Origin: CAMLOF01 sp041913045
GTDB taxonomy: Bacteria > Pseudomonadota > Gammaproteobacteria > Burkholderiales > Burkholderiaceae_C
Length of the DNA: 64,000 nucleotides
Assembly (NCBI GenBank): GCA_041913045.1
Contig: JAYSGB010000003.1
Span: 1 to 64,000 of the forward strand
Direction: 5' to 3'
Every line of letters begins with the position of its first letter. Positions within the stretch are counted from its first letter, which is position 1. The position numbers and the translations under genes are program-made. Below, piece by piece: positions 8,422 through 18,540 of the stretch. The notes under the pieces were generated by a model, which was not told where the DNA came from, made no database searches, and saw only the letters and a list, made by a program, of their open reading frames with translations.

Positions 8422-10263
8422 TTACTTCGCTGCCTCGTTCACCGTGATTTCGACACGGCGGTTCTTGGCACGGCCTTCGGCAGTGTCGTTGCTGGCGATG
8501 GGCTGGCTTTCGCCACGGCCTTCGGTGCGCACACGGTCAGCCGCAATGCCCTGGTTGACGAGATAAGCCTTGACGGACTCAGCTCGTGCCAAAGACAAAC
8601 GCTGGTTGTAAGCGTCAGAACCCACGCTGTCGGTATGCCCCACGGCGATGACAACATCCAAGTTGACGCCCTTGATCTTGGCGATCAAGTCGTCCAGGTT
8701 CTTCTTGCCTTCGGCCTTGAGCACGGACTTGTTGAAGTCAAACAAAGCGTCAGACGAGAAAGTGACCTTGGAGGGTGCGGGCTTGGCCGCTGGAGCTGCT
8801 GCCCCAGCTGCAGGAGCCGGTGCGGGGCGCGCGCGGGGCGGCGCATCGGCAACAGCCTTGGCCTTGTCGATCTCCATCAACTCAGGCGCCTCGAACGGAC
8901 ACAATTCTTCGGGCGGCAACTCGCCACGGTCCTGTCCAACTTGCTCGAGCGTGGGCTGGTCGGGGCGGGACACACCCAGAGCGGTCATCAACTTACCCAT
9001 GCTGGCCAAGGTACGAGCCTGGGCCTGGAATTCGTTGTATTGGGCGTTGGTGTAGGCGCGGCTGGCCTCGAAGTATTCGTTCTGCGTATCCAGCAGGTCG
9101 AGCAGCGTACGCTGGCCAATGTCGAACTGTTGGCGATAGGCTTCGCGCGCTTTTTCGGTGGACAGGCGGTGCTGGTCAAGGTAGCCCAGCTGTTCGTTCA
9201 GGCGAACCACATCGTTGTAGGCGATGGCCAGGGTCTGGCGCACGTCGCGGCAGGCTTTCTCTTGCAGATCGCGGGCCTGGTATTGCTGCTCAACGGCTTG
9301 CTTTTCGCGAGCCATGTCGGCACCACCACGGTACAGGTTGTAGTTCAACAGCACTTCAGCCACGGTGTCGCGGGAGTTGCCGCTGACGCCGTCGATGTTG
9401 CGGCCCCAGGACTGGCGGATGCGGAAGTCAACACGCGGCCAGTAGCCCGACTTGCGGGATTCGACCTGGGCCTTGGACGCACGCACGTTCTCGTAAGCGG
9501 CGTTGATGGTCGGGCTGTTGACCAGACCTTGCTTCATGGTCTCGGTAGCGGTGCCAGGAATGCCTTTGAGCTTGATGCCGTCAGCAATAGGGGGCACCTG
9601 CTTGGGCGGCACATTGCCCATGATGCGCAGGTAACGCGCGCTCACATCGTGAAGGTTGGAGACTTCAGTGAGCAAGTTGGACTCTGCCAAAGCCAAGCGA
9701 CCCGTGGCCTGCTCAAGGTCAACGCGACGGCTCACACCAGCGTCAGAGCGCTCTTCGATCTGCTTGCTGGTGACCTTGTGCTCAACGTAGTTCTGCTTGG
9801 CCTCTTCAACCAGCGCAGAGTAGCGTGCCACGTCAACGTATGCCCGCACAGCTTCCAGGGCAACGTTCTCGGCAGCCTCCACCAGCTCGTAGTAGCGGGT
9901 GAGCTTTGCGTAACCCAGACGCTTGACTTCACTCGGGGTGAAGAAGCCGTCAAACAACATTTGCGTGAGCGTCAGCGCACCGTTCTGCCGGGTGAATTCA
10001 ATCTCGGCGGTGCCCGGCTCCTTGAGCCACTCACGGCCTACACCGTAGGTCAGGTCCACCTGCGGGCGGTAGCCTGCCTTGGCAACGTCGCGCTCGGCAT
10101 CGGCAGCGGTGAAGTTGTGCCAGCGTGCCTGCACTTCGGGGTTGGAGACCACAGCCTTGCGCACGGCCTCCAGCATGGGTTCAGGCAAGGTTTGTGCAGA
10201 GGCCAGTCCCCCCAGCATCAGCAGAACCGCGGCGGAAACTGCGGTAACGGTTTTGTTTTTCAT
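8422..10263 (-). CDS. TolC-family type I secretion outer-membrane protein fused to a C-terminal OmpA domain
   Basis: Protein of 613 residues with a signal peptide (cleavage likely after ASA near residue 23). Residues about 25-450 form a TolC-type channel with the two-fold repeated helix pattern, as in LapE/AggA of Lap-type secretion. Residues about 470-500 are an Ala/Pro-rich linker. Residues about 503-613 form an OmpA C-terminal domain with FDFNKSVLK, VGHTDSVGSDAYNQRLSLAR and KNRRVEI; the conserved Asp and Arg should bind peptidoglycan. The gene is divergent from lapG and is the natural outer-membrane partner of LapB/LapC in this window. The fusion is unusual for a TolC protein and may anchor the exporter to the cell wall. 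No frameshift is seen at the junction. Confidence 0.93.
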   Translation of the reverse strand: MKNKTVTAVSAAVLLMLGGLASAQTLPEPMLEAVRKAVVSNPEVQARWHNFTAADAERDVAKAGYRPQVDLTYGVGREWLKEPGTAEIEFTRQNGALTLTQMLFDGFFTPSEVKRLGYAKLTRYYELVEAAENVALEAVRAYVDVARYSALVEEAKQNYVEHKVTSKQIEERSDAGVSRRVDLEQATGRLALAESNLLTEVSNLHDVSARYLRIMGNVPPKQVPPIADGIKLKGIPGTATETMKQGLVNSPTINAAYENVRASKAQVESRKSGYWPRVDFRIRQSWGRNIDGVSGNSRDTVAEVLLNYNLYRGGADMAREKQAVEQQYQARDLQEKACRDVRQTLAIAYNDVVRLNEQLGYLDQHRLSTEKAREAYRQQFDIGQRTLLDLLDTQNEYFEASRAYTNAQYNEFQAQARTLASMGKLMTALGVSRPDQPTLEQVGQDRGELPPEELCPFEAPELMEIDKAKAVADAPPRARPAPAPAAGAAAPAAKPAPSKVTFSSDALFDFNKSVLKAEGKKNLDDLIAKIKGVNLDVVIAVGHTDSVGSDAYNQRLSLARAESVKAYLVNQGIAADRVRTEGRGESQPIASNDTAEGRAKNRRVEITVNEAAK

Positions 10264-10351
10264 GGTTATTTACCTCTTAGGTTGGCTTGGCAGGCTTCCA
10301 GCCAAGCAGACGGAAAGGCGCAGCATATCATCCGCATCACTTTGCAAGACT

Positions 10352-10381
10352 ATTGTTGTCTGTTACTCCTTGAAACGTCAA
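10352..10381 (-). promoter_or_regulatory. Possible promoter of the TolC-OmpA gene, overlapping a small inverted repeat
   Basis: On the minus strand TTGACG (10381 to 10376) and AACAAT (10357 to 10352) are 18 bases apart. The -35 box lies in the inverted repeat CTTGA-AACG-TCAAG (10369-10382), which could be an operator in this divergent region with lapG. The -10 box is weak. Confidence 0.35.
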
Positions 10382-10445
10382 GCACCGTAGCGCTTTTTTC
10401 GGTATAACCTGTGGCAATGTCCCCTCAGTTTGCTACACCAACCGT

Positions 10446-11120
10446 ATGCGGCTGATCCAGCGTGGTTTGCCGCGGGTCTGGCTATGGATCACTGGCGCCT
10501 TGCTGGCGGCCTATGGTTTGGGCTGGTCGCTGGCTGCGCCAGACATGGACAAGATGCAGACGCTTGCACAGGAGCGTTATGGACCACGGGGCGCAGAAGT
10601 GATCACTTCATGGCGGCGTATGCTCGAAGAGTCTCGCGAACTGCCAATCGAGCAAAAGCTCAACAACGTGAACACCTTCTTCAACCGCCGCATCTTGTAC
10701 GAGCTGGACCCTGTGGTGTGGCAGCAAAACGACTACTGGGCGAGCCCGCTGGAGTTCATGGGGCGTGGTGCGGGCGACTGCGAGGATTTTTCCATTTCCA
10801 AATACATGACGCTGTTGCTGCTGGGCGTGCCCAACGAAAAACTGCGCATGATTTACGTTCGAGCCAAGACCGCAGGCGCCAAGACGGAAGCGCACATGGT
10901 GCTGGGCTATTACGACGACCCGCTTGGCGAGCCGGTGATTCTGGACAACCTCATCACCAGTGTGCGGCCAGCGTCCCGGCGCAGCGACCTGTCACCTATC
11001 TTCAGCTTCAACAACCAAGGACTCTGGGTGGCGGGGCAACAGTCTTCTTCCGCCGACCCGACCGCACGCTTGTCCAAATGGCGTGAGGTGCTCGATCGCA
11101 TGAAACAGGAGGGGCTGTGA
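10446..11120 (+). CDS. lapG: LapG-type periplasmic cysteine protease (transglutaminase-like, DUF920)
   Basis: Protease that releases LapA-type adhesins by cutting their N-terminal retention module. The protein has 224 residues with an N-terminal signal/anchor helix (residues 11-31). The catalytic triad is visible as Cys112 in GRGAGDCEDFSISKY, His150 in TEAHMVLGYY and Asp167 in VILDNL. Asp111 and Glu113 flank the cysteine as in calcium-binding LapG. The gene is 36 bases upstream of lapD, the conserved lapG-lapD pair. Likely substrates are the two adhesins at 13171-16389 and 18541-24465, both with Ala-Ala-Gly sites. No strong ribosome site is seen upstream of the ATG. Confidence 0.95.
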   Translation: MRLIQRGLPRVWLWITGALLAAYGLGWSLAAPDMDKMQTLAQERYGPRGAEVITSWRRMLEESRELPIEQKLNNVNTFFNRRILYELDPVVWQQNDYWASPLEFMGRGAGDCEDFSISKYMTLLLLGVPNEKLRMIYVRAKTAGAKTEAHMVLGYYDDPLGEPVILDNLITSVRPASRRSDLSPIFSFNNQGLWVAGQQSSSADPTARLSKWREVLDRMKQEGL

Positions 11121-11156
11121 AGCACGGTACCCTGCAACAACCCAAGGGGCAATGAA

Positions 11157-13073
11157 ATGTCACTCGTCAAACAACTGTGGATAGCCATTGTGCTGGTGAT
11201 GACGGCCGCGTTCGGCGGCAGTCTGATCGTCAGCGTGCTGTCGGCGCGGCACTACCTGGAACAGCAGTTGCAGGTGAAGAACATCGACAACGCGACGTCA
11301 CTCGCGCTTTCGTTGACGCAGCTGGACAAGGACCCGGTGACGGTGGAGTTGCAGGTGGCGGCCCAGTTCGACGCTGGCCACTACCGGTTCATTCGTGTGA
11401 CCTCGCCCACGGGCGAAACGATTGTGGAGAAGGTGTACCAGGGGCAGCTGGAGGGGGCACCGCAGTGGTTTGCGAACCTCATTCCCATCCACGCCGAGCC
11501 GGGGCAGGCCTTGGTGCAGGACGGCTGGAAGCAGTACGGCACGCTGACGCTGGCCAGCCATGACCAATACGTTTACAAAAGCCTGTGGGAAGGCACGCTG
11601 GAGCTGTTGATGTGGTTTGTGCTGGGCAGCCTAGCAACAGGCGTGATTGGCACGGTGGCGATACGCGTGATTACCCGCCCGCTGGGAGATGTGGTGTCGC
11701 AGGCAAGTTCGATTGCGGAGCGGCGCTTCCTGACGATTCCTGAACCGCGCACACCGGAACTGCGCGCTGTGACGCGCGCCATGAACGACATGGTGGAACG
11801 ACTGAAGGCGATGTTTGCCGAAGAGGCCGCCCGCCTGGAGGGGCTGCGCAAGAAGGTGAACAGCGACCCGGTAACTGGCATTGCAAACCGGGAGTACTTC
11901 CTGTCGCACCTGCGCGAGATTTTGGGCGGTGAGCAGTTTGGATCGGTAGGTAGCTTGGTGGTGGTGCGCCTGGCACACCTGAACGAACTGAACGCGCAAC
12001 TGGGCCGCCAGCGGGCCGACCAGTTGCTGCGCGAACTGGGGCAGTCGCTCTATGACAGTGGCAACGGCCACCCCGGCCAGCGTGCGGGCCGGGTCAAGGG
12101 CGGGGAATTTGCGGTGGTGTGCCCGACCTATGTTTCGCCCACAGCAGCGGCGAAAGATATCTACGAACGCCTGCGGCGCGACTGGCTACCCCACTGGGAA
12201 GCAGAACTGCCCGACCTGTTCCACTTGGCTGCCGTGCCCTACCACCGCGACCAGAGCATGGGCGACCTGCTGACCCGCATGGACACCGCGCTGGCCCAGG
12301 CGCAGGCCAAGGGTCCGAACAGCTGGCATGCCGTGGAAGACGGCGGCGCCGCGAAGATCAACCTGCCTGCAGAACAATGGCGCACGCTGCTGACCGAGGC
12401 TGTGCGGGGCGGGCAGTTGAGCCTGGCGTTCTTCCCCGTGGTGCGGGGTGACCCCAGCCAGTCGATGCACCAGGAGGGGGTGATCCGCCTGCAGATGGAT
12501 GCTTCTGGGCAGTTGCTGTCTGCAGGTGACTTCATGCCGATGGCGGCCAATCTGAACCTGACGGCGCCCATTGACCTGGGCGTGGTGGGCCTGGCCATTG
12601 AGCACCTGCAAAAAGGCGCGGGTGACGTGGCGGTCAACCTGTCGGCAGAGACGATTGCGGACTTTGGCTTCCGCAACAGCCTGATCCAGCTGCTGCAGGG
12701 CTACCCGAGCCTGTGCAAACGCCTGCTGTTTGAAGTGCCGGAGTATGGCGTGTTCCGGCAGTTTGACGCCTTCCGCGACTTGGCGCGCAGCTTGAAGGGG
12801 CTGGGTTGCCGGGTAGGTATTGAGTATTTTGGCCAACGCTTTGCCGAGAGCGACAAACTGGCAAGCCTGGGGCTGGATTACATCAAGGTGCACCCAAGCT
12901 ATGTGCGCGGCATCAGCAGCAACGAGGGCAACCAGGAATTCCTGAAGGGCCTATGCGCCATGGCGCATGCGCTGGGGATCATCGTGATTGCACTGGGGGT
13001 GGAAAGCAAGGACGACTTGCCGCTGCTGGCGCAGTTGGGGTTCGATGGTGCTACTGGGCCTGGGGTGGGTTGA
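11157..13073 (+). CDS. lapD: LapD-type c-di-GMP receptor with degenerate GGDEF and EAL domains
   Basis: Inner-membrane receptor that, when bound to c-di-GMP, sequesters LapG and so keeps the adhesin on the cell. The protein has 638 residues: TM1 (8-30), periplasmic LapD/MoxY N-terminal domain (31-145), TM2 (149-171), HAMP (172-222), GGDEF (235-395) and EAL (405-638). The cyclase motif is KGGEF (314-318) instead of GGDEF, and EGVIR (440-444) replaces EAL-LR, so both activities should be lost, as in LapD. Trp124 in QDGWKQYG sits where LapD has the tryptophan that grips LapG. It follows lapG by 36 bases and ends at a terminator shared with the convergent adhesin gene. Confidence 0.94.
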   Translation: MSLVKQLWIAIVLVMTAAFGGSLIVSVLSARHYLEQQLQVKNIDNATSLALSLTQLDKDPVTVELQVAAQFDAGHYRFIRVTSPTGETIVEKVYQGQLEGAPQWFANLIPIHAEPGQALVQDGWKQYGTLTLASHDQYVYKSLWEGTLELLMWFVLGSLATGVIGTVAIRVITRPLGDVVSQASSIAERRFLTIPEPRTPELRAVTRAMNDMVERLKAMFAEEAARLEGLRKKVNSDPVTGIANREYFLSHLREILGGEQFGSVGSLVVVRLAHLNELNAQLGRQRADQLLRELGQSLYDSGNGHPGQRAGRVKGGEFAVVCPTYVSPTAAAKDIYERLRRDWLPHWEAELPDLFHLAAVPYHRDQSMGDLLTRMDTALAQAQAKGPNSWHAVEDGGAAKINLPAEQWRTLLTEAVRGGQLSLAFFPVVRGDPSQSMHQEGVIRLQMDASGQLLSAGDFMPMAANLNLTAPIDLGVVGLAIEHLQKGAGDVAVNLSAETIADFGFRNSLIQLLQGYPSLCKRLLFEVPEYGVFRQFDAFRDLARSLKGLGCRVGIEYFGQRFAESDKLASLGLDYIKVHPSYVRGISSNEGNQEFLKGLCAMAHALGIIVIALGVESKDDLPLLAQLGFDGATGPGVG

Positions 13074-13118
13074 ACAACTACGCCTTTCTCAGGCGTCAGA
13101 GATTTCTACCCGCAGCAA

Positions 13119-13142
13119 AACGCCCTCCAAGCGGAGGGCGTT
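13119..13142. terminator. Hairpin terminator between lapD and adhesin 1
   Basis: A 10-bp stem (13119-13128 with 13133-13142) and a four-base loop lie between convergent genes, 45 bases after the lapD stop and 28 bases after the adhesin stop. The flanking T-tract is poor, so it may act as a transcript end-stabilising hairpin. Confidence 0.6.
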
Positions 13143-13170
13143 ACAGAGTTGCCTGGGAGGAAGCGTCAAC

Positions 13171-16100
13171 TCAAGTATCCAAACTTCCTGCTGCTTTCAT
13201 CTTAGCAATCAAGTCGGCTCCCGTATCAGTCGCATTGAATTCCGACTGAAGTTGGGCCAGTGTCATGTTGTCAAACACAATCTTTTGCTCAGCTCCGCCA
13301 GTTGCGTCAACATTCACGGACAACACAGCCTTACCGCTCTCCTCCCCGAATGCAAGGTAACTGGTGAGATTGCTGTCAACGGCGGCATCCGGCAGTAAAT
13401 CTGCCAAATTGATTTTGTCGCCCTCGGCCCGACTGAAGTCAACAATATGGTCCACAGCTGGCGTTGATGAGGTGCCTTGATCACCCAAGCTCCACTTAAA
13501 TATATCAGCACCATACCCGCCAGTCAGCGTATCGTTATCTGCCCCTCCAACCAAGGTATCGTTACCTGCGCGGCCATCCAATGTGTCGTTGCCAGCCTCG
13601 CCATAGAGCGTGTCGTTCACACCGCTGCCAGAATTACCGTAGATGATGTCGTTACCTGCGCCCGCATAGAACGTCTGACCCGCATCATCAAAACCCGTTT
13701 GATATTCTTGGCCAGTCGGATCATCCGAAAGCCAAACACGATCGTCACCACTGGTGCCTACAGTGGCTGTCAGAGAAAATCCACTGACCGTCGTTTCTAC
13801 TGTTGCCAGCTTGATAGATGAGCCATCATTATTCAGGTCGACATACTCGTCCGAGTTCAAAAGCAGAATTGAATCTTTACTAGATGAAACCCCACTCCAG
13901 TTCAAAGTCATCTGCTGGTTTGCAGCCAAATTAATCGGGCTTCCAGTGTTGTTCTCGTACGTCACCCTAAAGATGGTCTCATCACCATCCAGATAAATGA
14001 CCTGCACACTGAAAACCAACCCCGACGCCAGCAATGCTGCATTCGGCGCCAGAGACAAGGCTGGGCGAGCATCAGGGCTGCCCGCTCCTTCTTTAACCAG
14101 AATATCAAAATGAATGTCACTATCCGGGTTGAAGCGAATGTACCCAGTGTTGCCAGATATCTTGGGCTGAAGCTTTGAATCTTGCAATTGCCATTCCGCG
14201 CCACTGTATTCAATGGGAGGCAACTCGTCGTTGTCGGTGATCGTGGCTGTCGCACTGGCCGCCGTCGTCGAGACCGTGGTCTCGCCGCTGGCATCGGTGA
14301 TCGTGGCCGTCAGGAATTCGCTGTTTTCGTCCAACACGTCATCCGTGGTCTTGACGTAGAAGTCGGTGTCTCCCGTCAGCCCCGTCAGGGTGAAGGTGCC
14401 GTCCGCCGCCACCGTCGCCAGCAGTTCGCCCGCCGCGTTGTACACCGCTGTGCCGGTGTAGTCGGTGCCGAACGTGGCGCTGTCGCCCGCTTTGCCCAGC
14501 GTCAGCGTCACGCTGACCGGGCTCACCGGGTTGATGCTGAAGTCCACCGTGAACTTGGCCGAGTAACCCTCCTCACCTGATGCACCTCCCACGAGTGCAA
14601 CTGTCGGCACGTCGTCGTCCAGAATCGTGCCCGTGGCGCTGCCCGCCGTGGGGCTGATGNNNNNNNNNNNNNNNNNNNNNNNNNNNNNNNNNNNNNNNNN
14701 NNNNNNNNNNNNNNNNNNNNNNNNNNNNNNNNNNNNNNNNNNNNNNNNNNNNNNNNNNNCCGACGCCGGCGACACGCTGACGCTGGCCACCGGCACGTCG
14801 TCGTCCAGAATCGTGCCCGTGGCGCTGCCCGCCGTGGGGCTGATGGTATAGCCGGCACCACTGGTGATCGTGGCAATCACCGTTTCGTTCAGCTCATCCA
14901 CCGCGTCAACCGTCGGGTCGAGCGTCACCGTCGTGCTGCCCGTGGTCTGCCCCGCCAGCACCGTGATCGTCGCCAACTGCGTGCCGCTGAAGTCGCTGCC
15001 CGCCGTGGCCGTACCACTCCAGCTCAGGTTGATCACGGTGTCCACCGCGGGCGCACGGTCCAGCGTGACCGTGTAGACCAGGTTGGTGTTGCCGTCCTCG
15101 TCAACCGACGCCGGCGACACGCTGACGCTGGCCACCGGCACGTCGTCGTCCAGAATCGTAGTGACAACAGTACCAACCGCAGACCCAATACTACTGCTTG
15201 TAAGTTGAACAGAATAGGTCTCGGTAAGTTCATCTACATCGTCGTTAGACGTTTGGACGGTGAATGCAACAACCTGATCACCAATAGACAGCCCACCTTC
15301 CGGGACTATGATTGTCAGCGTGCCATCTTCACTGTTGTAATCAACGCCCTCTGTTGCCGTATCAATTTGCAAACCCGTAGCGACTGTCAACGTTACGACT
15401 TGGCCAGGGGCCAAATCCGCGCCCGAAAGGGTAACGACATAGTTCGCAGCGGCTCCCTCTTCGACCTGCTCGTCTCCAGTCAAAGTAAAAACAGGTACGT
15501 CGTCATCAACGATCGTCACCGTGGCCGTGTCGTTTGAAAGAGTAGCCCCAATCGGGTTGGACAGCTCAATACGGAACGTCTCGTTACCCTCAACCAAAGA
15601 ATCCTGCACGATGTAAGCCGTGACGGCAAAACCAATCTTGCCCGCAGGAATGGTGATGGTGACTGGCTGGCCAATCACGCCATCTGTAAAGTCAGCGGGG
15701 TTTTTGGCGCTGTCCGGCACGATGACATAGGTAACCGTGACATCTGTGGTTGCCACCTTGTCCAGCGTAATGAGGAACGTGACGGGACGACTGCCTTCTC
15801 CTGTGCCCTCAACCACATTCACACCTGTCACACCGCCGCGAATGACGTCCCCCGGAATTTCTCCGTCTTCACCAATCTCAACGTCTACGACGACACCCAC
15901 GGTAATTACCGGTTCGGCCTCCGCACTCAACAACACCTCATCCGGGCCATCCAGCGGCGCGAAGTTGTAGTTGTACGCCAGCGGGTCCACGCCCTCGGTC
16001 ACGCGCAGCAGGCGAACGAAGTCGCTGCCGTCACCACCACTACCGGCACCACCACCGGCCGCAGCGGCTTCGAGTTCCTGGGTCAGGTCACCGCCCTGCT

Positions 16101-16389
16101 CCAGCACTTGCAGAATCTGGTCCACGGTGCCGGACTGCACGGCCGCTTCCTGCGCGGCTGGCGTGGCCTCGGTCTGGGCCACCGCTTCGTCCACACGCAT
16201 GGTTTGCTCAGGAGCCACGGCCATGGTCTGGCCATCCTCCATGATCAGTTCGACACGCGCACCAGCGGCCGTGCGAACGATCTCACCCTTCTGTATGATG
16301 TCGCCCACCTTGAGGGCGCGCACGGTGCCATCCAAACCCACCACGACGGCGTTGCCAGTAACGGCGGCAACGGTTGCGATCTTGGCCAT
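13171..16389 (-). CDS. LapA-like RTX adhesin 1 (smaller; interrupted by an assembly gap)
   Basis: Secreted adhesin of at least 1072 codons as assembled. Residues 1-125 form a LapA retention module (MAKIATVAAVTGNAVVVGLD) with the putative LapG site AAAAG at 108-112. Calx-beta-like domains follow from about 185, each ending in DDD. Tandem 115-residue repeats come next and include the 100-N gap. The C-terminal part has RTX nonapeptides (GGADNDTLTG type, about residues 900-970) and a type I secretion signal ending KMKAAGSLDT. No signal peptide is present, as expected for type I export. The N- and C-termini are clearly paralogous to adhesin 2. A CAGGAG ribosome site precedes the ATG. The 173 bases upstream to the intron edge are AT-rich without a clear promoter. 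True length is unknown because of the gap. Confidence 0.92.
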   Translation of the reverse strand: MAKIATVAAVTGNAVVVGLDGTVRALKVGDIIQKGEIVRTAAGARVELIMEDGQTMAVAPEQTMRVDEAVAQTEATPAAQEAAVQSGTVDQILQVLEQGGDLTQELEAAAAGGGAGSGGDGSDFVRLLRVTEGVDPLAYNYNFAPLDGPDEVLLSAEAEPVITVGVVVDVEIGEDGEIPGDVIRGGVTGVNVVEGTGEGSRPVTFLITLDKVATTDVTVTYVIVPDSAKNPADFTDGVIGQPVTITIPAGKIGFAVTAYIVQDSLVEGNETFRIELSNPIGATLSNDTATVTIVDDDVPVFTLTGDEQVEEGAAANYVVTLSGADLAPGQVVTLTVATGLQIDTATEGVDYNSEDGTLTIIVPEGGLSIGDQVVAFTVQTSNDDVDELTETYSVQLTSSSIGSAVGTVVTTILDDDVPVASVSVSPASVDEDGNTNLVYTVTLDRAPAVDTVINLSWSGTATAGSDFSGTQLATITVLAGQTTGSTTVTLDPTVDAVDELNETVIATITSGAGYTISPTAGSATGTILDDDVPVASVSVSPASXXXXXXXXXXXXXXXXXXXXXXXXXXXXXXXXXXISPTAGSATGTILDDDVPTVALVGGASGEEGYSAKFTVDFSINPVSPVSVTLTLGKAGDSATFGTDYTGTAVYNAAGELLATVAADGTFTLTGLTGDTDFYVKTTDDVLDENSEFLTATITDASGETTVSTTAASATATITDNDELPPIEYSGAEWQLQDSKLQPKISGNTGYIRFNPDSDIHFDILVKEGAGSPDARPALSLAPNAALLASGLVFSVQVIYLDGDETIFRVTYENNTGSPINLAANQQMTLNWSGVSSSKDSILLLNSDEYVDLNNDGSSIKLATVETTVSGFSLTATVGTSGDDRVWLSDDPTGQEYQTGFDDAGQTFYAGAGNDIIYGNSGSGVNDTLYGEAGNDTLDGRAGNDTLVGGADNDTLTGGYGADIFKWSLGDQGTSSTPAVDHIVDFSRAEGDKINLADLLPDAAVDSNLTSYLAFGEESGKAVLSVNVDATGGAEQKIVFDNMTLAQLQSEFNATDTGADLIAKMKAAGSLDT
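14605..15159 (-). repeat. 345-bp tandem repeat (115-residue adhesin domain), incomplete in assembly
   Basis: Bases 14760-14814 recur identically at 15105-15159, an exact 345-base period. The left edge of the gap (14605-14659) recurs identically at 14791-14845. The encoded unit begins PVASVSVSPASVDEDGNTN and ends TAGSATGTILDDDV, a Calx-beta-like domain. At least two copies exist, with no differences in the comparable parts, which implies recent amplification or conversion. Confidence 0.93.
14660..14759. other. Assembly gap (100 N) inside the tandem repeat
   Basis: Exactly 100 N, a conventional scaffold placeholder. By repeat phase the left flank stops at the position equivalent to 14845 and the right flank resumes at the position equivalent to 15105, so the missing sequence should be 259 + 345n bases. 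Both 100 and 259 leave remainder 1 on division by 3, which is why the frame appears intact across the placeholder. Confidence 0.95.
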
Positions 16390-16562
16390 GTCAGTACTCC
16401 TGAGTAATAGATGAACTCAAGCGTATCGACCACTGTGATGTTTGGATATTGAACTTAGGTACTAATTTGATGTATGGCCCAAAAACACTTAACTTGGATC
16501 AAACCAACAAAAATTACTTCACCCAAATCAACGTCTCATAAATTTCACTTTAATCACAAATG

Positions 16563-18436
<1,874 letters not shown>

Positions 18437-18440
18437 CAAT

Positions 18441-18470
18441 AAAAAAGGGAGACTGCATGCACAGCCTCCC
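18441..18470 (-). terminator. Intrinsic terminator of adhesin 2, target of the group IIC intron
   Basis: On the minus strand GGGAG-G-CTG, a TGCATG loop and CAG-T-CTCCC form a nine-pair stem followed by six T. The hairpin begins 70 bases after the adhesin 2 stop, and the intron starts five bases after the T-run. Confidence 0.88.
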
Positions 18471-18540
18471 AAACGGATGGCAAGGCCCCCCGGCCTGCCC
18501 CCCAGGTCCCGCCCCTGCGAGCGGGTTGTGATCTCACCTG

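Noticed and set aside
8635..10407. 590-residue plus-strand frame opposite the TolC-OmpA gene
   Set aside because: Antisense shadow; the minus-strand frame has signal peptide, TolC and OmpA motifs.
14605..15159. Repeats considered as a CRISPR array
   Set aside because: The unit is 345 bases and coding, with no short direct repeat-spacer pattern.
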